Shown here: positions 48,101 through 55,591 of the stretch, piece after piece | Numbering within the stretch: the stretch's first letter is position 1 | Layout: the number at the start of each line of letters is the position of its first letter | Source of the DNA: JAKAWQ01 sp963745975 | Lineage (GTDB): Bacteria; Pseudomonadota; Alphaproteobacteria; Acetobacterales; Acetobacteraceae | Assembly (NCBI GenBank): GCA_963745975.1 | Contig: CAVUZJ010000007.1 | Span: 1 to 64,000 of the forward strand | Direction of reading: 5' to 3' | Length of the DNA: 64,000 nt | The notes under the pieces: generated by a model | What the model was told of the DNA's origin: nothing | The model's input: only the letters and a program-made list of their open reading frames with translations | The model's database searches: none | Program-made: the position numbers and the translations under genes

Positions 48101-48442
48101 CGCCCCGCCCCGACATCACCCCAGCCGGGGGCTCCCGGAGCTGGGGCGGACAAGCCGGCGGCCGATGGCAACGAGCCGGCCGAACCGGGCCCGAGCCCGA
48201 CGCCCCAGCCGCGACGCTTCTACGGATCGGTCGAGATTGACATGGTGCGCCCGGTGAAGGCGTTCGACGCGATCCTGAATGCAGTCGTCATGGAATTGCA
48301 GCGCACCAACGGTGCCAAAGTGACGCTGACCCTCGAAATCGATGCCACCGCATCCGAAGGGTTCGCCGAGGCCGACATCGGCGTCGTCCGCGACAACGCC
48401 CGCCAACTCAAGTTCAAGGGCAACTCAACAGGGTTCGAGTGA
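45119..48442 (+). CDS. DUF499-type P-loop ATPase with N-terminal Swt1/HEPN-like domain
   Basis: 1107 aa. Residues 1-125 form a helical domain whose RNATYH (Arg94, Asn95, His99), followed by DDEALRYLDAIHQLLRAV, fits the HEPN RNase motif Rx4-6H of Swt1-type domains. After a Pro/Ala linker comes the DUF499 ATPase: Walker A GLQTAFGGGKTHTM near 254-267 and Walker B CVILLDELVMFARQL near 367-381. The C-terminal part ends with a Pro-rich spacer and a beta/alpha domain. Start ATG at 45119 overlaps the methylase stop. DUF499 proteins travel with DUF1156 methylases in candidate anti-phage loci; here it is probably the effector/sensor ATPase. Confidence 0.88.
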   Translation: MTTEKETLQRVQGGLYHLRRGLTPFVETRMKARHGTQWPAYASRAAGGDPRAALDEYALLKTMIDQWRDVFDDAFARTEKHRVRNFTSTALEARNATYHLSLPLQDDEALRYLDAIHQLLRAVKAPDAEIAELKRLYDEQRRSGVGAPEAAAAAPPAPAQTTETAPAPERTEEKPGRTLRPWIDVALPHPDVLANRFKEAEFAANLAAVDAGVASEDYATGQSFFRITFLTEGLKRVLRGVLQRLAGQGGDPVIGLQTAFGGGKTHTMLAAFHLANAEALAPLDGIPTLADAVGVTQWKRAKVAVFVGSSEGPDVSLRLEGGPKVYTPWGYIAWRLAGDPGLALVAEAEAARTNPGWKLMADVMRLAGPCVILLDELVMFARQLTDERFEAFLSFIQSLTEAAAVVPHALIIGSLPESDAEAGGPRGKEALLRLEKVFGRLTSAWMPASGDETYEIIRRRMFQTMDTEAERARDEIVKAFADLYRKNPAEFPPEAKEARYAELLRLSYPIHPELFDRLSKDWASLEKFQRTRGVLRFMANVVGVLWHQRVQDLLILPARVPVSHERVRASVLYPLDPAFGAVVDKEVDGEGSLPARMEANPSRRISQARAATRAARAVFLCSAPLVGQPNAGLTGQGLRLACAEPGDQLAIFGEALRELSERATYLYEEAGRYWFSTQPTLNRLADDRAKALAEHEVDEAIVQVLRDDGASKDRFHLVFAAPDDPIAIDEAEALSLMILGPATPHAGKGVAKSAATEAITDVLTRCRASQRRLRNTLLFAAADEAQLGSAREAMRRALAWESIVKDERLQQQLTNAQEADAKDKEKSARLGATTAVRRAWSHILYPVRPETAEVGKAFELEHLALAAKDGVALPAAVYAKASVKGDGIIKETLGGETLSTWLKQLWPEDRPHLAVSEIADWFATYVYLPKLRDRVVLETAIRDACAKLDPAFAFAERFDESSGRYVGLVWQKAPAEPMSPSALLVRPEAAMAQLRPAPTSPQPGAPGAGADKPAADGNEPAEPGPSPTPQPRRFYGSVEIDMVRPVKAFDAILNAVVMELQRTNGAKVTLTLEIDATASEGFAEADIGVVRDNARQLKFKGNSTGFE

Positions 48443-48449
48443 GCCCCCC

Positions 48450-49847
48450 GTGGCCCGCACAAAATCGATCACACCGGAATCCCTCGCCGCGCTCGGTGCC
48501 GAAACCCTGGCCGAGGTGCTGATCGGGCACGCCGAGGCCGACCCGGTCCTGCGCAAGAAGCTCGCCATGCTGCTCGCAGGCACCGCCGGTCCCGCCAAGC
48601 TCGCCGCCGAAATCGAGAAGCGGATCAGGACGATCGGCCGGTCCCGCTCGTTGCTCGAGTGGGAGAAGGTGAAGCCCCTGGTCCAGGAGCTCGATCACCT
48701 GCGGGCGACAACCGCAACGCGCCTCGCCGCGCAGGATCGCGAGCGGGCCATCGCGCTCCTCTGGGAGCTCCTCGGCATCGCCGATACGGTCCTGGAACGC
48801 GTCGGCGACGGGACCGACGCGGTGGAGGAGGTATTCGGCGCCGCGATCGCAGATCTCGGCCGGCTCTCCGCCGCGCCGCCGCCGCGCGATCGGGCGGCGC
48901 TCGCCCGCCGCGTGCTCGCCTTCTGCGAGCGCGACGCCTTCGGCTCGGCCGACGCGCTCATCCGCCACATGAGCGAGGCGCTCGGCCCGGCCGGGCGAGC
49001 TTCGATCCGGGACGCCACCCAAGCGGCGCTCAAATCCCTCCCGCCCGTGCCCGAGCCGAACGACTGGCAGGCGCACACGCGCCGGCGCCTGCTCGGGTTC
49101 CGCCTTACCGTGCTCGCCGACCTCGAAGGCGACCCCGACGCCTACATCGCCTCGATCCGTGCCGGCGCGATGGAGAACACGCATACGCTCGAGATCGCCG
49201 AACGCCTGATCGGCGCTGGCCGCGCCGAAGAAGCGCTCACCTGGCTCGACAAGCCGCGCCGGCGCGTCGCGGACGAGGACGCCAAGGACATCGACCTTCG
49301 CATCGCGGCACTCGAGTTGCTCGCGCGCGGCCCCGAAGCGCAGGCCGTCCGTTGGAGCCATTTCGAAACGAGCCTCAGCGCCGGACACCTCCGCGACTAT
49401 CTCAAGCGCCTGCCGGACTTCGAGGATTTCGAGGCCGAACAGAAGGCGCTCGCCGTTGCCGCCGCTCACAGCGAGCCGGATCGTGCGCTCGCCTTCCTCA
49501 TCGAGTGGAAAGCGCTCGACCGCGCCAACCGCCTCGTGCGCGACCGGCTCTCCGCCCTCGACGGTGCCGCCTATGACGTGCTCCGCCCGGCCGCCGAAGC
49601 GCTCGAAGAGAAATTCCCCGAAGCGGCCAGCCTGCTCTACCGGCGCATGATCGAGAGCGTGCTCGGCCGCGGCTCGTCCTCCCAATATCCCTATGCCGCG
49701 CGCGACCTTCTCTCCGCCGCGCGCCTCGCGCCTCGCCTGCCGGCCACACCCACGATCGAGACCCACGCCGCCTTCCTCGCTCGCCTCCGGAAGGCGCACG
49801 GGCGGAAACAAGGCTTCTGGGGACTGATCGATCCGAAGGCGCGTTGA
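48450..49847 (+). CDS. DUF6880-like helical-repeat protein
   Basis: 465 aa starting at GTG 48450, seven nt after the DUF499 stop. It is almost wholly alpha-helical with Ala/Arg/Leu-rich TPR-like segments: LAALGAETLAEVLIGHAEADPVLRKKLAMLLAG (in parts), HTLEIAERLIGAGRAEEALTWLDKPRR, DIDLRIAALELLARG and LLYRRMIESVLGRGSSSQYPYAARDLLSAARLA (in parts). The latter parts match the DUF6880 family, often beside defence and SWIM-zinc genes. No enzymatic motif was seen. It closes the operon; the next feature is the parS-like palindrome. Confidence 0.78.
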   Translation: MARTKSITPESLAALGAETLAEVLIGHAEADPVLRKKLAMLLAGTAGPAKLAAEIEKRIRTIGRSRSLLEWEKVKPLVQELDHLRATTATRLAAQDRERAIALLWELLGIADTVLERVGDGTDAVEEVFGAAIADLGRLSAAPPPRDRAALARRVLAFCERDAFGSADALIRHMSEALGPAGRASIRDATQAALKSLPPVPEPNDWQAHTRRRLLGFRLTVLADLEGDPDAYIASIRAGAMENTHTLEIAERLIGAGRAEEALTWLDKPRRRVADEDAKDIDLRIAALELLARGPEAQAVRWSHFETSLSAGHLRDYLKRLPDFEDFEAEQKALAVAAAHSEPDRALAFLIEWKALDRANRLVRDRLSALDGAAYDVLRPAAEALEEKFPEAASLLYRRMIESVLGRGSSSQYPYAARDLLSAARLAPRLPATPTIETHAAFLARLRKAHGRKQGFWGLIDPKAR

Positions 49848-49907
49848 CAAAGCCTCGCCGCCGTGCGCAAAATCCACTATTAGTTGAAATGCGTCAGCAG
49901 TACTTCC

Positions 49908-49929
49908 CCATGTTTCACGTGAAACATGG
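49908..49929. other. parS: parS-like centromere site (22-bp perfect palindrome)
   Basis: The core TGTTTCACGTGAAACA at 49911-49926 is the ParB-binding parS consensus as a perfect palindrome, and symmetry extends three more bases on each side. Chromosomal parS sites normally cluster near the origin and ParB bound there recruits MipZ in alphaproteobacteria. It is in the 134-nt AT-richer gap between the end of the defence operon and the convergent DUF1348 gene. Confidence 0.88.
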
Positions 49930-49981
49930 CCGCAATCAATAACTTATTTTTCGCCACCCGCCTTCCGCGACAAACCCCCTA

Positions 49982-50452
49982 CTACATCCAGAGATCCTCG
50001 AGGCCCGGGTGGTCGTCGGGCCGGCGCCCGAGCGGCCAGAAGAATTTCCGTTCCGCCTCCGCAATCGGCAAATCGTTGATGCTGGCCACCCGCCGGCGTA
50101 TCAGCCCGTCCTCGTTGAACGCCAGGTTCACGTTCCCGTAGCAGCGGAACCAACGGCCGCTGTCGTCGTGCCACTCGTAGGCGAACCGCGTCGCGATCCG
50201 GTCGCCCCCGAACGTCCAGACTGCCTGGATCACCCGGTAGTCGAGCTCCCGGGTCCACTTTCGCACGAGGAACTTGATGAGCTCGTTCCTTCCCACGAAG
50301 AACTCGGTGCGGTTCCGCCAGCAAGTGTCCTCCGCGTAGCGGAGCGCCACCCGCTCCGGGTCGCGGCTGTTCCAGGCGTCTTCGGCCAGCCGCACCTTCT
50401 GCGCGGCGGTCTCGGCGGTGAACGGCGGCAAGGGCGGAAGGCTCGGCATCAT
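49982..50452 (-). CDS. DUF1348 (NTF2-like) protein
   Basis: 156 aa with a nuclear-transport-factor-2 fold. AEDAWNSRDPERVALRYAEDTCWRNRTEFFVGR (in parts) and FAYEWHDDSGRWFRCYGNVNLAFNEDGLIRRRVASIND (in parts) are the DUF1348 signature, including the Arg/Trp-lined pocket. The C-terminus FFWPLGRRPDDHPGLEDLWM is conserved too. The start is ATG at 50452 or the next codon 50449. Function is not known; family members may be small-molecule binding or isomerases. It stands alone. Confidence 0.87.
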   Translation of the reverse strand: MMPSLPPLPPFTAETAAQKVRLAEDAWNSRDPERVALRYAEDTCWRNRTEFFVGRNELIKFLVRKWTRELDYRVIQAVWTFGGDRIATRFAYEWHDDSGRWFRCYGNVNLAFNEDGLIRRRVASINDLPIAEAERKFFWPLGRRPDDHPGLEDLWM

Positions 50453-50535
50453 TTGACTCCTGCTCGATCGGGTACCAGATCGTTTGCCACCCCGCAAATC
50501 GAAATGGCATTTGGTTAACCCTCCTTCGGCGCCGG

Positions 50536-51643
50536 CTACCAGCCATTCACCCGCGGCCACACCCGCACGACCTCGACCCCGTCATCGGTCACGAAATACC
50601 GATCATGCGCCGCCGCCGTCAGGCAGACATGGTTGGGCACCACGCGCACCTTGTCGCCCACCTTGAGCGCCGGGAACGGCCGCGCCGGATCGCAGGCGAC
50701 GACGCCGTGCTCCTGGTACGCAAGCCGAACGATCGCCGCGCCGAAGCTTTCGCGCACCCGCAAGATCGCGCACCAGCCCGAACCCGTAATCACGCGCGGT
50801 TGCCTCGGTGCTGCGGTCCTTCGAGAGCGCGATCGCACCCGCATCGATCAGCAGTTGATGCCGCTCCGGCCGCCGCCCGATCACGCTCGCGAGCACCGTC
50901 AGCGCAATATCCTCCGGCCCATGCGTGCCGATCGCGGCCTGGAAGAGATCGCCGAACATATAGACGCCGGCTCGCACTTCGGTGATGCCCGCGTACGACG
51001 CCGCCGCCAGCGCCGTGGGCGAGCTGCCCATCGAGACGATCGCAACCGTCCTTCCCGCCGCCCGCAGCCGCTCCGCCGCGCGCACCACGCCGGCCCGCTC
51101 CGCCTCGGCGATCGCTGCGATCGCGGCACGATCGCGCGCCGCATAGCTGTGCCCCGCATGCGTCATCACGCCGGCGAGCCGCGGCCCGAGCGTCTCGGCG
51201 ATCGCCTCGAGCGCCGGGTCCTCGGGCAAAACCCCGCCGCGGCCCTCGCCGGTGTCGATCTCGATCAGCGCACGAATCGATGCGGGATGCGCGCGGATCG
51301 CCGCCGCCGCATCGACATCGTCGGTGATCACCGCAACATCGGCGCCGGCGGCATTGAGCTTCGCCACCTGGTCGAGCTTCTCGGGCGTGATGCCGACGGC
51401 ATAGAGAATATCGCCGATGCCGTGCGCGGCAAAATATTCCGCTTCGGCGAGCGTCGAGACGGTGATCGGCCCGCCGCCCTCGCCCAGCACCATGCGCGCG
51501 ACATCGATCGACTTCGCGGTCTTGAGATGCGGCCTGAGGCTCACGCGATGGGCGCTGAGGGCGGACGCCATCGCAGCGATGTTGCGCCTGAGGATCTGCC
51601 GGTCGAGGATCAGGGAAGGCGTCGGCAGGTTGGCAAGATTCAT
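50536..51643 (-). pseudogene. D-threonine aldolase-like PLP enzyme, frameshifted
   Basis: The first part (from ATG 51643) has LPTPSLILDRQILRRNIAAM, the PLP-lysine motif RPHLKTAKS, THAGHSY and VSMGSSPTA, typical of the D-threonine aldolase/D-serine dehydratase fold III family. After ARDYGFGLVRD, near 50775, the frame breaks. The expected end (ESFGAAIVRLAYQEHG..., KVGDKVRVVPNHVCLT, zinc-ligand His/Cys residues) is encoded one base later and ends at 50536. One extra base between about 50745 and 50775 explains it. ATGA overlap with the next gene upstream. It may be a sequencing error in a GC-rich stretch. Confidence 0.82.
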
Positions 51644-52773
51644 GGCTTTCCCTCGACAATCTCCGCAATCCGCGCGCCTGCCTTGAGCCCGCTGCCGGTC
51701 AGCACGAGCACCGTCGTCTCCCCGGGCGCGATCGTCCCGGTTGCGAGCAGGCGCGCGAACGCGGCCTCCGGCTGCGCCGCCGTGGGCTCGACGAAGAGCC
51801 CCGTGCGCGCCAGCCGGAGCGTCGCCTCTGCGATCTCCGCCTCCGAAAGAGCGATGGCGCCGCCGCCGCTTTCGCGCAAAGCCCGCAGCACCGTGCCGAA
51901 GCGCACCGGGGCCGCGATCGCGGTTCCCTCGGCGATCGTCGGCCGCACCGTGCAAGCTACCTTCGTCTCGCTGCCGGCGGCGAACGCCGCCGCGATCGGC
52001 CCGCAATTCGCGGGCTGTACTGCAAATATCCGTGGGCTACGCGCGATTCCGCCCGCGCGCAGAATCTCGCCGAACCCGATCGCGAGCCCAAGCACGTTCG
52101 AGCCCGCCCCGCAGGGCACGATGACATTGTCCGGCGCGCGAAACCCGAGATCTTCCCAAAGCTCATAGGCGAGCGTCTTGGTCCCCTCGAGGAAGAACGG
52201 GTGCCAGTTGTGACTCGCGTAGAAAATCTCCTCCGACTTTGCGAGCGCCGCCTCGGACGTCGCCTGCCGATCGCCCGGGACGAGCTCCACCCGCGCCCCG
52301 TGCGCGCGCATCGCGAGCAGCTTTTCCCGACTCGTCCCCGCCGGCGCCAGGATCGTCGCCGCCATGCCCCCGGCCGCCGCGTAAGCCGCGATCGCCGCCC
52401 CGCCATTGCCCGAGCTGTCCTCGAGCACCGCCCCGATCCCCTGGGCGCGCAGGAACGAGAGCATCACGCTCGCGCCGCGATCCTTGAAGCTCCCCGTGGG
52501 CATCACCCATTCGCACTTCACCAGCGCCTCGGCCCCGCCCACCCGCCGGGCGATGAGCGGCGTCATCCCCTCGCCCATGCTGATCGGGGCGGCGCCGGGA
52601 AGGGCGAGTGAAGCGCGGTAGCGCCAGAGGCTCCGCACGCCCGCCTCGATCTCGTCCCGCCCGATCCCCGTCCGGGCCGTGAGCAGGAGCGGCCGCCGCC
52701 CCGGCCCCGACCAGCGGGGTGCCGCGAGCGGAAATTCCTCCCCGCTTTCGGGATCGAGATACGCGAGCTTCAT
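51640..52773 (-). CDS. Threonine synthase-like PLP-dependent enzyme
   Basis: 377 aa fold-type II. PISMGEGMTPLIARRV, the PLP lysine in MPTGSFKDRGASVMLSF near residue 95, SSGNGGAAIAAYAAAGGM (phosphate loop in part) and VIVPCGAGSNVLGLAIGF (Gly-rich loop) are visible. This is the threonine synthase/threonine deaminase group; the real substrate is open. An ATG at 52773 is used; the same frame stays open to 54276 but runs antisense through two other genes. Its stop overlaps the aldolase-like start, so they are co-translated, perhaps in one amino-acid route. Confidence 0.86.
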   Translation of the reverse strand: MKLAYLDPESGEEFPLAAPRWSGPGRRPLLLTARTGIGRDEIEAGVRSLWRYRASLALPGAAPISMGEGMTPLIARRVGGAEALVKCEWVMPTGSFKDRGASVMLSFLRAQGIGAVLEDSSGNGGAAIAAYAAAGGMAATILAPAGTSREKLLAMRAHGARVELVPGDRQATSEAALAKSEEIFYASHNWHPFFLEGTKTLAYELWEDLGFRAPDNVIVPCGAGSNVLGLAIGFGEILRAGGIARSPRIFAVQPANCGPIAAAFAAGSETKVACTVRPTIAEGTAIAAPVRFGTVLRALRESGGGAIALSEAEIAEATLRLARTGLFVEPTAAQPEAAFARLLATGTIAPGETTVLVLTGSGLKAGARIAEIVEGKP

Positions 52774-52863
52774 CTCCGGGGGCACTTCTCCTCGGCACCA
52801 GGCTCTGTCGCCGGCGCCCCTGCCCGGATAGCATGGGTTTTCCCCCCCGTCGCGGAGCCCTCG

Positions 52864-53976
52864 ATGGCCGACCCCACAAGCCGGATCACCGCCCTGCTCA
52901 AGGATCTGGTGGCGATCGACAGCCGGAGCTTCGTGAGCAACCTTCCTATCGCCGAGCGCGTCGAAGAGGCGCTCGCGGGCTTCACGATCGAGCGGCTCGA
53001 CTACACCGATCCCCAAGGGGTCGCGAAGCGCTCGCTCGTCGCCCATCGGGGCCCCGCCGGCGGCGTCGCCCTCTCGGCGCACATGGATACCGTGCCGGAC
53101 ACCGGCTGGCAGGAGGACCCCTTCAGCGCCCGGCTCGACGAGAAGGGCGTGCTGCACGGGCTCGGCGCGACCGACCTCAAGGGCCCGCTTGCCTCGATCA
53201 TCGTCGCCGCGACCGAGCTGCCGCCCTCGGTGCCGGTGAGCCTCCTCATCAGCGCCGACGAGGAGACGACGAAGGGAGGGGCCAGGGTGATCGCCGCGCG
53301 CTCGGCGCTGGTGCGCGAGGCGCGGCCCGCCGCCATCGTCGTCGCCGAGCCGACGCGGCTCAAGCCTGTGCGCGGGCATCGCAGCCATATCGAGTTCACC
53401 GCCATCGCCACCGGCGAGGCCGCGCATTCGAGCACCGGGCGCGGGCGCAACGCGAATTGGGAGCTGCTGCCCTTCCTCAACCGCATGCACGAGATTTTTC
53501 TCCGCCTGCGCCGCGATCCCGCGCTGCAGGACGCCGCCTACGATCCGCCGTTCAGCGACTTCAACCTCATCCTCGACAACCACGGCAGCGCCATCAACGT
53601 CACGGTCCCCAAGGCGACCGCGCGCATCAAATACCGCTACAGCGCCGGCATCGACCCCGAGCCGCTGGTGGGCGAGGTGCGCGAGGCGGCCGAGCGGGCC
53701 GGGCTTGCGCTCGCGATCGCCCGCGAGGGCGATCCGCCCGAGCTGGCGCCCGACCATCCGTTGATCCGGCTTGCCGTCGAGATCACCGGCGAGGCGCCGG
53801 CGACCGCGCCCTACGGCACCGATGCCTCCGAGCTGCAAGGCATCGCGCCCTGCGTCGTTCTCGGCCCGGGCGACATCGCCGCGGCGCACCGACCGGGCGA
53901 ATCGGTCCGCATCGCCGATCTCGCCGCGGCGGTGCCGGTCTTCATGCGCCTCGCGGAGCGCCTGGCCGCCGATTGA
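52864..53976 (+). CDS. M20-family metallopeptidase (ArgE/DapE/acetylornithine deacetylase-like)
   Basis: 370 aa. VALSAHMDTVPDTGW gives the first metal ligand and the catalytic Asp; GLGATDLKGPLAS the bridging Asp; LLISADEETTKGGARV the catalytic and metal-binding Glu residues. GHRSHIEFTAIATGEAAHSS marks the dimerisation domain. The C-terminal PYGTDASEL and VVLGPGDIAAAHRPGESV carry the last His ligand. Members remove acyl groups from amino acids; the substrate is not settled. It is divergent from the threonine-synthase-like gene and 13 nt ahead of an SDR. Confidence 0.9.
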   Translation: MADPTSRITALLKDLVAIDSRSFVSNLPIAERVEEALAGFTIERLDYTDPQGVAKRSLVAHRGPAGGVALSAHMDTVPDTGWQEDPFSARLDEKGVLHGLGATDLKGPLASIIVAATELPPSVPVSLLISADEETTKGGARVIAARSALVREARPAAIVVAEPTRLKPVRGHRSHIEFTAIATGEAAHSSTGRGRNANWELLPFLNRMHEIFLRLRRDPALQDAAYDPPFSDFNLILDNHGSAINVTVPKATARIKYRYSAGIDPEPLVGEVREAAERAGLALAIAREGDPPELAPDHPLIRLAVEITGEAPATAPYGTDASELQGIAPCVVLGPGDIAAAHRPGESVRIADLAAAVPVFMRLAERLAAD

Positions 53977-53989
53977 GCGGGAGGGGGGA

Positions 53990-54790
53990 ATGGCCGGACG
54001 CATCGAGGGCAAGGTCGCGATTGTCACGGGTGCGGGCTGCATCGGCCCCGGCTGGGGCAACGGGCGGGCGAGCGCGGTGCTCTTCGCGCGCGAGGGCGCG
54101 AAAGTCTTCGCCGTGGACAAGGATCCCGCCGCGATGGAGGAAACGCTCGCGCGCGTGAAGGAATTCTCCGGCGCGATCACCGCCCATGCCTGCGACGTGC
54201 TCGATTCCCAAGCGGTCGCCGCCATGGTCGAGGCCTGCCGCGCCGCGTACGGGCGCATCGATATCCTCATCAACAATGTCGGCGGCTCGGCACGCGGTGG
54301 TCCCGTCGATCTTTCCGAGGAAGCCTGGGACCGGCAGATCGACTACAACCTCAAAACCGTCTTTCTCACCTGCAAGCACGTGATCCCGGTGATGGTGGGG
54401 CTTGGCGGCGGGGCAATCGTGAATACCGCTTCCTCCTCCGGCCTGCGATGGACCGGCTCCGCGCAGGTGGGCTATGCGGCGTCCAAGGCGGGGGTCATCC
54501 AGTTCTCGCGCGTCACCGCCGTCGAGTTCGCCCCCAAGCGTGTGCGCGTCAACACCATCGTTCCCGGCCAGCTCCATACGCCAATGGTCGAGGCCCGCCT
54601 CGCCGGGCAGCGCACCGGCGGCGACGTCGAGGCGCTGCTGGCCCAGCGCGTCGCGCGCATCCCGCTCGGCTTCATGGGGGACGGGCGCGACACCGCCTAC
54701 GCCGCGCTCTTTCTCGCCTCGGACGAGGCGCGCTTCATCACAGGAACGGAGATCGTCGTCGATGGCGGCATGACCGCCCGCTGCGACTGA
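53990..54790 (+). CDS. SDR-family oxidoreductase
   Basis: 266 aa classical short-chain dehydrogenase. The cofactor motif is VAIVTGAGCIGPGWGNGRA, slightly expanded compared with TGxxxGIG. NNVGGSARGGP, the Ser in VNTASSSGLRWTG and YAASKAGVIQFSR give the Ser-Tyr-Lys triad. The C-terminal GTEIVVDGGMTA is typical. ATG at 53990 follows GGGAGGGGGGA. It is co-transcribed with the M20 gene 13 nt upstream. The substrate cannot be read from sequence. Confidence 0.93.
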   Translation: MAGRIEGKVAIVTGAGCIGPGWGNGRASAVLFAREGAKVFAVDKDPAAMEETLARVKEFSGAITAHACDVLDSQAVAAMVEACRAAYGRIDILINNVGGSARGGPVDLSEEAWDRQIDYNLKTVFLTCKHVIPVMVGLGGGAIVNTASSSGLRWTGSAQVGYAASKAGVIQFSRVTAVEFAPKRVRVNTIVPGQLHTPMVEARLAGQRTGGDVEALLAQRVARIPLGFMGDGRDTAYAALFLASDEARFITGTEIVVDGGMTARCD

Positions 54791-54796
54791 GGGCTT

Positions 54797-55252
54797 CTAG
54801 CCGTCGGCGCGATCGACCCAGGGGATCCGCGCGACCTCGATGCCCTCGTCGGAGAGCGATTCGGCCTGCTCGGGGCTTGCCTCGCCATAGATGCCGCGCC
54901 GCTCGCTCTCGCCGCGATGGATGCGGCGTGCCTCGTCGGCGAAGCCGGGCCCGACATACTCGCAGTTCTTCTCGACCTCGGAGCGCATTTTCTGAAAGAG
55001 CGCGCGAACCTGGTCCGGCATCGTCTTGCCGGCGACCGCCATCGGTTTCGCCGCGGGGACCGGGGCGGGCGGCGCGGCCGGCGCGTGCGCGCGCGGCAGG
55101 GCGGGCGCCATCAAAGCGCGCGCCACATCGACGCCGCCGCAGACCGGGCAGCCGATCAGGCCGCGCTTGGCCTGGCGGTCGAAGGCCTGGCTGTCCTTGA
55201 ACCAGCCCTCGAACTCGTGGCCCTCGCTGCAGCGGACCCGATAGTGAATCAT
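54797..55252 (-). CDS. DUF1178 zinc-ribbon protein
   Basis: 151 aa. MIHYRVRCSEGHEFEGWFKDS and GLIGCPVCGGVDVARALMAP form the conserved DUF1178 start with a Cys pair and an earlier Cys/His pair. PDQVRALFQKMRSEVEKNCEYVGPGFADEARRIHRGE (in parts) and GIEVARIPWVDRADG follow. The function is unknown. In alphaproteobacteria it sits with grxC and comF, as here (4 nt after grxC); the nitrilase-family gene often between them is absent. Confidence 0.92.
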   Translation of the reverse strand: MIHYRVRCSEGHEFEGWFKDSQAFDRQAKRGLIGCPVCGGVDVARALMAPALPRAHAPAAPPAPVPAAKPMAVAGKTMPDQVRALFQKMRSEVEKNCEYVGPGFADEARRIHRGESERRGIYGEASPEQAESLSDEGIEVARIPWVDRADG

Positions 55253-55256
55253 CGCC

Positions 55257-55523
55257 TTACGCCGCTGCGATGCCGAGAAGCCGGTTGAGCTGGCCTGTCC
55301 GGTCGAGCTGCACCAGCTCGTCGCAGCCGCCGATCGGCTCGCCCCGGATGAAGATCTGCGGCACCGTGGTCCGCCCGCCGGAGCGGCGGATCGATTCTTG
55401 CCGCTCGGGCGTGCCGTGCGGGGCCGAAATCTCGCGGAACGGCACCTTCTTGGCGGCCAGCAGCCTGAGCGCACGCGCGCAGTACGGGCACCAGGGCTGG
55501 GTGTAGATCTCGACTTCGGGCAT
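55257..55523 (-). CDS. grxC: Glutaredoxin 3
   Basis: 88 aa. VEIYTQPWCPYCARALRLL gives the redox CPYC site near residues 13-16; TVPQIFIRGEPIGGCDEL is the glutathione-binding region. It reduces disulfides and mixed glutathione disulfides in the cytosol. ATG at 55523 gives MPEVEIY; the frame is open further upstream without conservation. It lies between comF and DUF1178. Confidence 0.96.
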   Translation of the reverse strand: MPEVEIYTQPWCPYCARALRLLAAKKVPFREISAPHGTPERQESIRRSGGRTTVPQIFIRGEPIGGCDELVQLDRTGQLNRLLGIAAA

Positions 55524-55591
55524 GCGCGCGTCCTTCTTCGGCACCGGCTCGGGATCTGGGCGGCCGGAATCGTTCTGCAAGAATCGTACCC

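Noticed and set aside
36267..49847. Calling the island DISARM or BREX
   Set aside because: The helicase resembles DrmD, but drmA, drmB, drmC and the BREX markers (pglZ, brxC, brxL) are not seen.
51640..54276. Extension of the threonine-synthase-like frame to 54276
   Set aside because: The upstream part is antisense to the M20 and SDR genes; the enzyme's conserved N-terminus starts at 52773.
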